A stretch of DNA of 64,000 nt, taken from the NCBI GenBank assembly GCA_902463265.1, contig CABQEV010000006.1, forward strand, positions 62,001 to 126,000, written 5' to 3'. A program made the position numbers and the translations under genes. Position 1 is the first letter of the stretch, and each line of letters starts with the position of its first letter. The DNA is from UMGS1889 sp900556055. GTDB taxonomy: Bacteria > Bacillota > Clostridia > Oscillospirales > Ruminococcaceae. Below the pieces are notes generated by a model that saw only the letters and a list, made by a program, of their open reading frames with translations, ran no database searches and had not been told where the DNA came from. Positions 32,762 through 40,898 of the stretch are shown one piece after another.

Positions 32762-35700
32762 CTATCTGATGAAGATATTTTCGATACCCGCAACAGCAGA
32801 TATCTGTTCAAGCATGTCCTGTGTTATACAAACTTTATTTGCATTTTTAGGAGTAATTTTCCTTTTTGACGGTTCAAGACAGAACACGGCATTTCCGTTT
32901 CCGGGATATCCTGCCATTATCTTCACTATCGCATTCGCTTTTTCCGTATCATTGTCCGATATTCTGATGTAAAGCTTTTTACCATTACACATATTTTTCA
33001 GCTCATCTGCCGATATAATGCTGTCCGCAAGCAGCTTAGGCTCTCCGTCCTTCATTGATATTTTCCCCGAAAAACAGCAAATTACGCCGTTTTCCGCAGG
33101 CATTATCAATTCCCTGCACCTTCTGAACAATTCAGAAAATATGATACATTCCATAGTCCCTGTCTTATCTTCTGCATTGGCAAAAGCCATCTCGGAACCG
33201 TTTTTGGCGGTGTAAAACTTTACACCTTGACACTCTGCTATAAATGAAACCTTCATTCCGTCCGCACTGTTCTGCATTGCTGAGCATTTTGCAGTTATTT
33301 CAGCTATCGTATTCAGCCTTAATGCATGCCTGTAAATGTCAACCGAATCAAGCGGATGTCCCGAAATATATATGCCTATAATTTCCTTCTCCATTTTAAG
33401 CAGCACATCGCGCGGATATTCTTCTTTTTCCTCCAGTTCTGCATCTGAAGCGGAATTTTCTGTCGGATCTCCGAAGAAATCCATCTGTCCGTCAATATTT
33501 TTTCGGACATTATCATGATAATCATCGTAAAGACTTTCGTAATTTTCGAGAAGCGTACGCCGTGAATGTCCCAATCTGTCGAATGCGCCGCATTTTATAA
33601 GGCTTTCAAGCGCTCTTTTGTTGAAATCACGCTCCTGCATACGCCTGCAGAAATCCTGTATCGAGACAAATCTTCCGTCTTTTCGCGCATCCGTTATTGA
33701 GGATATAACTCCCCAGCCCACACCCTTCAGTGCAAGCAGTGCAAAGCGTATAGAACCGTCCGAAACAGTGAAATTTTCCTCGCTCTCATTGATATCGGGC
33801 GGGAGAACATGCACCCCTGACGATTCGCAGCAGGATATATATTCAATAAGCTTGCCCGTATTTTCAAGCACGCTTGTCATGAGCGCAGCCATATAATGCG
33901 CATAATAATGACATTTAAGATATGCTGTTTCATATGCCACGACCGAATATGCAGCCGCATGGGATTTGTTGAATGCATACGATGCAAAGCCCGACATCTC
34001 ATCAAAGACAGAATTTGCGACATCCTCCGGAACGCCGTTTTTCATCGATCCGCTGACAAAAATGCTGCGTTCCTTTTCCATTTCTTCGTGCTTTTTCTTT
34101 GCCATCGCACGGCGCACAAGATCTGCTCTGCCATATGAATAACCCGCCATCTTCCGACATATCTCCATGACCTGCTCCTGATATACTATGCAGCCGCAGG
34201 TAACGTCAAGAATGTCCTTCAGTATCGGGTGCGCATAGGTTATTTTTTCGGGATGTTCACGGTTTTCCAGATATTTAGGGATACTGTCCATCGGTCCGGG
34301 GCGATAAAGCGAAAGCGCAGCCGTAAGATCCTCGATCGAACGGGGCTTCATTTTTATCAGCACCTGGCGCATTCCCTCGCTCTCGAACTGAAACACTCCC
34401 GTCGTATCTCCTTTGGACATCATCTCAAAGGCTTCTGCGTCATTATCGGGAATTTTATTTATCGAAAAATCAGGCTTTATCCGCTTTATCGCCTTCTCAC
34501 AGTCGCTTATAACGGTAAGATTGCGCAGTCCCAGAAAATCCATTTTCAGCAGACCGAGCGATTCAAGAACAGTCATTGTATACTGCGTAACGGGCGAGCC
34601 GCCGTCAGCCTTGTAAAGCGGGACATAATCACGCACAGGACGGTCGGAAATAACAACTCCCGCAGCATGTGTTGATGCATGGCGCGGCATGCCCTCGAGC
34701 TTCATAGCCGCTGCAATTACCTCTCTCACCCGCCTGTCAGACTCATAAAGCTCTCTAAGCTCCGCACTTTCGTTCATTGCCTTTTCAAGTGTGACATGGA
34801 GTCCGAACGGTATAAGCTTTGTTATTTTGTCCGACAGCTGATACGGGACATTCATTACCCTGGCAACGTCCTTCACAGCCGCTTTCGCTGCCATCGTGCC
34901 AAATGTTATGATCTGTGCAACACGGTCATCACCATATTTGCGCACAACATAATCAATGACCTCCTGGCGACGTTCATAACAGAAATCAATATCGAAATCA
35001 GGCATAGAAACTCGCTCGGGATTTAAAAATCTCTCAAAAAGCAGATTATATTTCAGCGGATCTATCCCCGTTATGCCGATGCAGTACGCCGCAAGACTTC
35101 CCGCGCCCGATCCTCTTCCGGGACCTACGGGTATGCCGTGTTCCTTAGCATAGCGGATAAAATCCCATACTATTAAGTAGTAATCGACAAAGCCCATCTG
35201 CTTGATGACGGAAAGCTCGTATTCAAGGCGTTTTACAGCTTTATCGGTCGGCGTGCCGTAACGTTTTTTCAGCCCTTTGAAACACAGTGATGTAAAATAT
35301 TCCGTGTTATCCGAAACGCCTTCCATAGTAAATTTCGGCAGCTTGATTTTGCCGAATTCAAATTCGACATTGCACATATCTGCGATTTTTGCGGTATTAT
35401 CGACCGCTTCGGGACATATCGCAAAGAGCGGACGCATTTCTTCCTCAGTCTTGATGTAAAATTCATCAGTCGGGAATGCAAGCGGAGAAGGCTCATCAAG
35501 CAGCGTATTTGTCTGTATAGCTATCAGCACACGCTGAACGGACGCATCACCCTTGCGGATATAATGCGCATCATTCGTCGCCGCACATGGGATATCCAGC
35601 CTTTCCGCAAGCTTCACAAGCCTCGGAACAAGCCGCTTATCATCGGGCGTTCCATGATCCTGAAGCTCAATATAGTAGTTATCCCTGCCGAAAGTATTCT

Positions 35701-36193
35701 TATAAAACAAAGCCGCCTCCTCGGCAGCCTCCTCATCATTATTCATTATATTTCGCTGGACTTCACCCGCCAGACAGCCTGACAATGCGATAAGTCCGCC
35801 GCTGTATTTTGAGATAAGCTCTCTGTCTATCCTCGGCTTATTGTAAAATCCCTCTGTATATCCGTAAGAAACAAGCTTTATGAGATTTTCATAGCCTTTG
35901 TTATCCTTGCAGAGCAGCACAAGATGATAGGGCTTGTCGTCCTGACCATGCACCTTATCAAAACGGCTCCTTCGTGCGACATAGACCTCGCAGCCGATTA
36001 TCGGCTTTATCCCCTGCTTTTTACATTCCTTGTAAAACTCGACTGCGCCGTACATAACTCCGTGATCGGTGATCGCCGCAGCTGTCTGTCCGATGGATTT
36101 CACATAGGCAGGCAGTTCCTTTATGCGGCAGGCACCGTCAAGCAGACTGTATTCGGTATGAAGATGCAGATGCACAAATCCCAAGTCATTCAC
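32762..36193 (-). CDS. dnaE: DNA polymerase III subunit alpha
   Basis: A 1143-residue replicative C-family polymerase of the DnaE class. The PHP domain opens it (FVHLHLHTEYSLLDGACRI, AITDHGVMYGAVEF). The palm catalytic triad shows in GPGRGSGAGSLAAYCIGIT, SMPDFDIDFCYERR and the later FQFESEGMRQVL region; tandem HhH, OB (AECQGVKFYTAKNGSEMAFANAED) and C-terminal parts follow. The start is GTG 36193, overlapping the whiA stop (GTGAATGA) by 8 bp. It is the last gene of the hprK-to-dnaE run. Confidence 0.95.
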   Translation of the reverse strand: MNDLGFVHLHLHTEYSLLDGACRIKELPAYVKSIGQTAAAITDHGVMYGAVEFYKECKKQGIKPIIGCEVYVARRSRFDKVHGQDDKPYHLVLLCKDNKGYENLIKLVSYGYTEGFYNKPRIDRELISKYSGGLIALSGCLAGEVQRNIMNNDEEAAEEAALFYKNTFGRDNYYIELQDHGTPDDKRLVPRLVKLAERLDIPCAATNDAHYIRKGDASVQRVLIAIQTNTLLDEPSPLAFPTDEFYIKTEEEMRPLFAICPEAVDNTAKIADMCNVEFEFGKIKLPKFTMEGVSDNTEYFTSLCFKGLKKRYGTPTDKAVKRLEYELSVIKQMGFVDYYLIVWDFIRYAKEHGIPVGPGRGSGAGSLAAYCIGITGIDPLKYNLLFERFLNPERVSMPDFDIDFCYERRQEVIDYVVRKYGDDRVAQIITFGTMAAKAAVKDVARVMNVPYQLSDKITKLIPFGLHVTLEKAMNESAELRELYESDRRVREVIAAAMKLEGMPRHASTHAAGVVISDRPVRDYVPLYKADGGSPVTQYTMTVLESLGLLKMDFLGLRNLTVISDCEKAIKRIKPDFSINKIPDNDAEAFEMMSKGDTTGVFQFESEGMRQVLIKMKPRSIEDLTAALSLYRPGPMDSIPKYLENREHPEKITYAHPILKDILDVTCGCIVYQEQVMEICRKMAGYSYGRADLVRRAMAKKKHEEMEKERSIFVSGSMKNGVPEDVANSVFDEMSGFASYAFNKSHAAAYSVVAYETAYLKCHYYAHYMAALMTSVLENTGKLIEYISCCESSGVHVLPPDINESEENFTVSDGSIRFALLALKGVGWGVISSITDARKDGRFVSIQDFCRRMQERDFNKRALESLIKCGAFDRLGHSRRTLLENYESLYDDYHDNVRKNIDGQMDFFGDPTENSASDAELEEKEEYPRDVLLKMEKEIIGIYISGHPLDSVDIYRHALRLNTIAEITAKCSAMQNSADGMKVSFIAECQGVKFYTAKNGSEMAFANAEDKTGTMECIIFSELFRRCRELIMPAENGVICCFSGKISMKDGEPKLLADSIISADELKNMCNGKKLYIRISDNDTEKANAIVKIMAGYPGNGNAVFCLEPSKRKITPKNANKVCITQDMLEQISAVAGIENIFIR

Positions 36194-37151
36194 CTCTCAT
36201 ATTTTCCGCCAGCTCGGGGTATTCCTCACGCAGCTTTTCTGCTATCTCGGAGATCTTTTTCAGCCTATGATTTATGCCGGAACGTCCGAGAGGCTTGGAA
36301 AGCAGCTCGCCAAGCTCTTTCAGCGAAAATTCGGGATTATCCATTCTGACGATCGCCATTTCATAAAGATCGGGAGAAAGCGTGTCCAGCCCGACCGCCT
36401 TATCAATGAAAAGTATGTCCTCTATCTGCTTTTCAGCCGCCTTTATTATGCGGTCGATGTTCGCAGAATCGCAGTTTGCCAGCCTGTTTGCCTTGTTGCG
36501 GACATCTTTAAGTATCTTGACATTCATAAGCTCGAGCGAACAGTTTGTTGCGCCCATTATTGTCAGCAGATCCTCGATAGTCTCGCTGCCCTTTATGTAC
36601 AGCACATACGCACCCTTGCGCTGAGTGGTTTTCGCCGCAATGCCCATTGACATCAGCATATCCGAAAGATCGCCGCACAGCTCTTCATATGGTATGACAA
36701 ATTCAAGATGATATTCCTTATTCGGGTCAATAATGCTTCCGCATGATAAAAATGCGCCCGAAAGGAATGCAAAAAGATTGTTGTGATTTATGACTTCGTC
36801 CTGTATTCGGTGGATAAGGCTGCGGCTGGATATCCTGAAACGATAGATTATCTCCTCCCTGTCGCTGCTGTTTTCTATTGACAGCGCATATAGGACAGTA
36901 TTGTTTTTCTTTACCGTTTCCGTCACGGTGACTACATTCTTCTTTCCGAGAAGATCCTCAGTCAGAGATATAAATGTATCCGCAACGAGCTTGTTTTCCG
37001 TCTGGAATATGATATTCTCCGCCGAAAAATGCTTGCAGAAAAGTATCATTCCGTATAAACACGCATATTTTTTATCGCTGTCAGTCAGATGCTGAGTCAG
37101 TTCCTTTTTTACCTCAAAGGAAAAAGACTCGTTCTTTTCAGCTGTACTCAT
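36186..37151 (-). CDS. whiA: WhiA, LAGLIDADG-type cell division and sporulation regulator
   Basis: A 321-residue WhiA: N-terminal SFSFEVKKELTQHL, a LAGLIDADG-like fold with FLSGAFLSCGSIIDPNKEYHLEF, and a C-terminal helix-turn-helix (NPEFSLKELGELLSKPLGRSGINHRLKKISEIAEKL). WhiA binds DNA and affects division and chromosome segregation in Firmicutes. ATG 37151 is two bases after the rapZ stop, with AAGGACAGG as the ribosome site. Its place after rapZ is conserved in Firmicutes. Confidence 0.95.
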   Translation of the reverse strand: MSTAEKNESFSFEVKKELTQHLTDSDKKYACLYGMILFCKHFSAENIIFQTENKLVADTFISLTEDLLGKKNVVTVTETVKKNNTVLYALSIENSSDREEIIYRFRISSRSLIHRIQDEVINHNNLFAFLSGAFLSCGSIIDPNKEYHLEFVIPYEELCGDLSDMLMSMGIAAKTTQRKGAYVLYIKGSETIEDLLTIMGATNCSLELMNVKILKDVRNKANRLANCDSANIDRIIKAAEKQIEDILFIDKAVGLDTLSPDLYEMAIVRMDNPEFSLKELGELLSKPLGRSGINHRLKKISEIAEKLREEYPELAENMRGE

Positions 37152-37153
37152 TG

Positions 37154-38017
37154 TCACCTGTCCTTTGTAATATCCTTATGGCAGATCCTTGCCTTTATCC
37201 CCTTTTCGCACAGATGCTTGAACATAGCCTCCGCAAATGTTACCGAGCGATGCTTGCCGCCCGTGCAGCCGAACGCTATGACAAGCTGGCACTTTCCCTC
37301 ATGCAGATAAAGCGGTATAAGAAAATCTATGAGATCGGTAAGCTTTGCAAGCAGCTGCTGCGACTGTTCAAACGACAGCACATAATCGCTTACGCAGCTT
37401 TCAAGTCCCGTATGCTGCTTCAGGTCGGGAACATAATACGGATTTGGCAGGCATCTTACGTCAAATACAAGATCCGCATCACGGCAGTAGCCATATTTGA
37501 ATCCGAATGACATGACCTTCACTATCATGGAATCCGACGCATTTTCAAGGAACAGCAGCTTGATATTTTCTTTCAGCTGACCTATCGACATATCCGATGT
37601 ATCTATGTAATAATTTGCAGCAGCCCTGAGCGAAAGCAGTATCTCACGCTCATATTTTATCGCCCTGGACATACTTCCATGCGCCGATTCATCAAGCGGA
37701 TGCTTCCTTCTTGTTTCCTTGTAGCGCTTGCACAGCACTTCATCGCTTGCATCAAGGAAAAGGATATTGACCTCAATACCCTGCTGCTTGACGATCTCAA
37801 GGCTTTTGTCAAGCTCGAAGAACATTTCTCCGCCTCTTATATCGACAACTATTGCTATTTTATCAAGCTGTCCGCCCGACTGCATGCAGATATCCACAAA
37901 CTTTGATATAAGCTGCGGAGGCATATTATCCACGCAGTAAAAGCCTATATCCTCAAGAGCGTCAACAGCGCCCGATTTCCCCGAGCCGGACATACCCGTA
38001 ACTATCAGAAACTGCAT
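37154..38017 (-). CDS. rapZ: RapZ/YvcJ nucleotide-binding protein
   Basis: A 287-residue protein with Walker A VTGMSGSGKSGAVDALEDIGFYCVDNMP, the Walker B-like IAIVVDIRGG, and the C-terminal signature FGCTGGKHRSVTFAEAMFKHL. In E. coli RapZ controls amino-sugar metabolism through sRNA; in Firmicutes YvcJ affects competence and binds nucleotides. ATG 38017 is preferred because AAAGGA lies 9 bases before it. It lies between murB and whiA. Confidence 0.94.
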   Translation of the reverse strand: MQFLIVTGMSGSGKSGAVDALEDIGFYCVDNMPPQLISKFVDICMQSGGQLDKIAIVVDIRGGEMFFELDKSLEIVKQQGIEVNILFLDASDEVLCKRYKETRRKHPLDESAHGSMSRAIKYEREILLSLRAAANYYIDTSDMSIGQLKENIKLLFLENASDSMIVKVMSFGFKYGYCRDADLVFDVRCLPNPYYVPDLKQHTGLESCVSDYVLSFEQSQQLLAKLTDLIDFLIPLYLHEGKCQLVIAFGCTGGKHRSVTFAEAMFKHLCEKGIKARICHKDITKDR

Positions 38018-38031
38018 ATTCCCATATCCTT

Positions 38032-38946
38032 TCACTTAATGATAACGGGTTCACATTCAAGAGTATAGCCCGTTTTTTCGTACACTTCTTTTTTTACAAT
38101 GTCAATAAGCTGCATAAGGTCGCTGTATGCTGCGCCGCCCTTGTTGACGATAAATCCTGCATGCTTGGTGCTTACCTCAGCCCCGCCGACAGACCGTCCT
38201 TTAAGTCCGCACCGGTCTATCAGAAGAGATGCGTAGCTGCCTTCGGGACGCTTGAATGTGCTTCCCGCACTCGGATATTCAAGCGGCTGCTTTTCTCTGC
38301 GGCGGCTCATAAGATCGTCCATCTTCGCTTTTATCTCGGACTTTTCACCGCTCTGCAAAGCAAAATCCGCTGAAATTATTATCATATCGCTGCCGCTGAA
38401 AATGCTTTTTCTGTACGACATTTCCAGCTCATCACTGCCGAATTCACGGACAGTTCCGTCGGGACATACCGCCCTGACGCTCCTGATAACATCCTTTGTT
38501 TCCCCGCCGTAAGCACCGGCATTCATGTACACCGCACCGCCGACAGAACCCGGGATACCGTAAGCGAACTCCAGTCCAGAAAGGCTGTTTTCCGCAGCCT
38601 TGACCGCAAGACGTGTAAATGATGCGCCTGCACCAGCCGAAACTATATTCCCGCTGACATTGATATCAGAAAGCTTTTCGCCGAAAACAAATACTATCCC
38701 GCTTATCTTTCCGTCCGAAACGATAAGGTTTGAACCCTTGCCGAAGATATAAAACGGTATACCCTCGCTGCGGCATTTCATCGGCAGCTTACAGCATGAC
38801 TCTTCACTGTCAAGCACGATGACCCCGTCACATACGCCGCCTATCTTAAATGATGTGTAGCCTTTGAGAGACTCGTTTCTGCGCACTTCGCAGCCAAGCT
38901 CCCCCGCAGCAGAAAATACGCTTTCAAGTCTGTCCGAAAAATTCAT
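38032..38946 (-). CDS. murB: UDP-N-acetylenolpyruvoylglucosamine reductase
   Basis: A 304-residue type IIa MurB. FAD-binding motifs are SFKIGGVCDGVIV, YIFGKGSNLIVSD and GLEFAYGIPGSVGGAVYMNAGAYGGE; the catalytic Ser region is YPSAGSTFKRPEG and the C-terminal GGAEVSTKHAGFIVN completes the fold. It makes UDP-MurNAc for peptidoglycan. ATG 38946 has no strong ribosome site, unlike its neighbours. It is followed 14 bases later by rapZ. Confidence 0.95.
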   Translation of the reverse strand: MNFSDRLESVFSAAGELGCEVRRNESLKGYTSFKIGGVCDGVIVLDSEESCCKLPMKCRSEGIPFYIFGKGSNLIVSDGKISGIVFVFGEKLSDINVSGNIVSAGAGASFTRLAVKAAENSLSGLEFAYGIPGSVGGAVYMNAGAYGGETKDVIRSVRAVCPDGTVREFGSDELEMSYRKSIFSGSDMIIISADFALQSGEKSEIKAKMDDLMSRRREKQPLEYPSAGSTFKRPEGSYASLLIDRCGLKGRSVGGAEVSTKHAGFIVNKGGAAYSDLMQLIDIVKKEVYEKTGYTLECEPVIIK

Positions 38947-39000
38947 TGCAAACCAACTTTCGTTATGGATTTATAATAAGTGTATTCATCATCTGCCGCT

Positions 39001-39723
39001 TTATTGCAGACCTCTTCCTCTTTTGCTGTTTATGAGATCCTTCAGCCTGTCCCAGTCAGCGTTGAGTATGAGTGACTTCGGGAATGAGATCTCCTCCAGC
39101 ATTTTTGCGGACTGAGATACCTCTCCCGTCAGTTCGCAGAAATGTCCGTCGCTGTTCACAACTATCGGACATTCGACTTTTTTGCATATTTCGGCTATCT
39201 TTCGGAAATTATCAAGCGTGCCCTTCCAGAGAATACTGCTTTCGTTTATCTCGACAAGCTTTCCGCACTCCTTGAATTTGCGTATGCATTTTTCATAATC
39301 AAACGGATATGCGACTGTTCCCGGGTGACCGATAACATCGACCAGCGGATTTTCTGCGACCTTTAAATATGTGTTCGTTATCTGTTCGTATGTGCCGACA
39401 GGGAGCATATCACGGTGAATGGACGCAATTATCCAGTCAAGTGCCTCACATTCCTTTTCGGGGAAATCTATACCGCCCTCATAGTCGATTATGCTTGATT
39501 CCGCACCATATATAATAGTTATTCCCTTGACCTTTCTCGGAACAGCTTTCTTTATGTTATGGAAATGCCATATATGCGGGGCATCGGTATTTCCCGGGGT
39601 ATGGTCGGTTATCGCAACCGCTTTCATGCCCTTTTCGGCAGCGCACGCAGCTATCTCCGAAACAGTTGAAAATCCATGCGTAGATGCGACCGTATGGCAG
39701 TGCATATCAGCTTCAATAAACAA
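39001..39723 (-). CDS. PHP-domain phosphatase (YcdX-like)
   Basis: A 240-residue single-domain PHP protein: ADMHCHTVASTHGFST, AITDHTPG, GAESSIIDYEG, IASIHRDM, IGHPG and VVNSDGHFC supply the metal-binding His and Asp residues of a trinuclear site. Relatives are phosphatases such as YcdX and histidinol phosphatase-like enzymes. The start is TTG 39723 after GGAGG. It lies between hprK and murB, a common clostridial order; the natural substrate is unknown. Confidence 0.9.
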   Translation of the reverse strand: MFIEADMHCHTVASTHGFSTVSEIAACAAEKGMKAVAITDHTPGNTDAPHIWHFHNIKKAVPRKVKGITIIYGAESSIIDYEGGIDFPEKECEALDWIIASIHRDMLPVGTYEQITNTYLKVAENPLVDVIGHPGTVAYPFDYEKCIRKFKECGKLVEINESSILWKGTLDNFRKIAEICKKVECPIVVNSDGHFCELTGEVSQSAKMLEEISFPKSLILNADWDRLKDLINSKRGRGLQ

Positions 39724-39739
39724 AATTACTTCCTCCGAA

Positions 39740-40702
39740 TCAGTAAATATCCCATTTTCTTACGGAATCCTTCTTTTCCATATCAAGTCCGAGATTGTCA
39801 AGAAGTTCCTGAGCAGCATTGTATCCCATCTTCTTCTGACGGTTGTTCATAGCCGCAACTTCGAGGATAACAGCAAGGTTACGTCCAGGCTTTACGGGGA
39901 TAACATTGCAGGGGATATTAACGCCGAGGATAGATGTATATTCGTTGTCAACGCCCATTCTGTCGTATACCTTTTCGCTGTCCCATGGCTCCAGTTCAAC
40001 GATCATGTCGATCTTCTCGGTGATCTTGACAGCGCCCATACCGAACAGACGGCGTGCATTGATGATGCCGATACCTCTGAGTTCGAGGAAATGACGGATA
40101 TTTTCGGGAGATGAACCGACAAGGCTTATATTGGAAACACGGCGTATCTCAACAGCATCGTCCGCAACAAGGCGGTGACCTCTCTTGATAAGCTCAACTG
40201 CAGTTTCACTCTTTCCGACGCCGCTCTCGCCGACAATAAGCATACCCTCGCCGTAAACCTCGATAAGTACGCCGTGACGTGTTATTCTGGGAGCAAGATT
40301 AAGGTTCAGGAATGCGATAAGAGCCGCCATAAAGCTTGATGTACTGTCCTTGGAACGAAGCAGCGACACCTCATGCTTCTTTGCAAGATCAAGCATTTCC
40401 GGAAAATACGGCAGATCACGGGAAATAATGAGCGCAGGGAGCTTCTGTGAAAACAGCATTTCAAGACGCTCATATCTCACCTTTTCATCCTCGATCGTTG
40501 CGAGATATGCAAACTCCATTTTGCCGACTATCTGTATTCTTTCGGGATTGAAATACTCGTAAAATCCCATAAGCTGGAGTCCTGGACGGTTTACGTCGGT
40601 CTCGCTTATCATTATCTTTTCGGGATCATCGGGAAGATGAATGCTTTCAAGGTGAAATTCATCAATTATTTTTTTCAGGGATACTGTAAATTTCTCGGAC
40701 AT
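39740..40702 (-). CDS. hprK: HPr kinase/phosphorylase
   Basis: A 320-residue HprK. The N-terminal domain (VSLKKIIDEFHLESI) precedes the kinase core with HGVLIEVYGEGMLIVGESGVGKSETAVELIKRGHRLVADDAVEI and the family signature LELRGIGIINARRLFG. It phosphorylates Ser46 of HPr in response to glycolytic intermediates, giving P-Ser-HPr for CcpA. ATG 40702 is chosen by spacing from GGAG; an ATG five codons earlier overlaps it. It heads the operon that runs to dnaE. Confidence 0.96.
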   Translation of the reverse strand: MSEKFTVSLKKIIDEFHLESIHLPDDPEKIMISETDVNRPGLQLMGFYEYFNPERIQIVGKMEFAYLATIEDEKVRYERLEMLFSQKLPALIISRDLPYFPEMLDLAKKHEVSLLRSKDSTSSFMAALIAFLNLNLAPRITRHGVLIEVYGEGMLIVGESGVGKSETAVELIKRGHRLVADDAVEIRRVSNISLVGSSPENIRHFLELRGIGIINARRLFGMGAVKITEKIDMIVELEPWDSEKVYDRMGVDNEYTSILGVNIPCNVIPVKPGRNLAVILEVAAMNNRQKKMGYNAAQELLDNLGLDMEKKDSVRKWDIY

Positions 40703-40757
40703 AGCCTCAGACTCCATTCTGTTTGACGTTGTATTTGCCGTACAAGCATATATGTCT

Positions 40758-40802
40758 ATTATACATTACTTTTTTCAATTTTTCAAGTATTATTGAAAAA
40801 TT
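40758..40802 (-). promoter_or_regulatory. hprK promoter with perfect 10-bp inverted repeat
   Basis: Minus-strand TTGAAA (40781-40786), 17-bp spacer, TATAAT (40758-40763). AATTTTTCAA (40777-40786) and TTGAAAAATT (40793-40802) are perfect inverted arms with a 6-bp spacer, covering the -35. They lie in the gap shared with the divergent GH5 cellulase and may bind a regulator of either gene. Confidence 0.7.
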
Positions 40803-40838
40803 TACATAGATAACTATCAAAAAAATTCATGATAATTA

Positions 40839-40867
40839 TTGCTTTTTTACAAACCGTATGATACAAT
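40839..40867 (+). promoter_or_regulatory. promoter of GH5 lipoprotein gene
   Basis: TTGCTT (40839-40844), 17-bp spacer, TACAAT (40862-40867), about 30 bp before the GTG start at 40899. Confidence 0.6.
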
Positions 40868-40898
40868 AAAATTATATTTGATATTTGGAAGTGATTTT

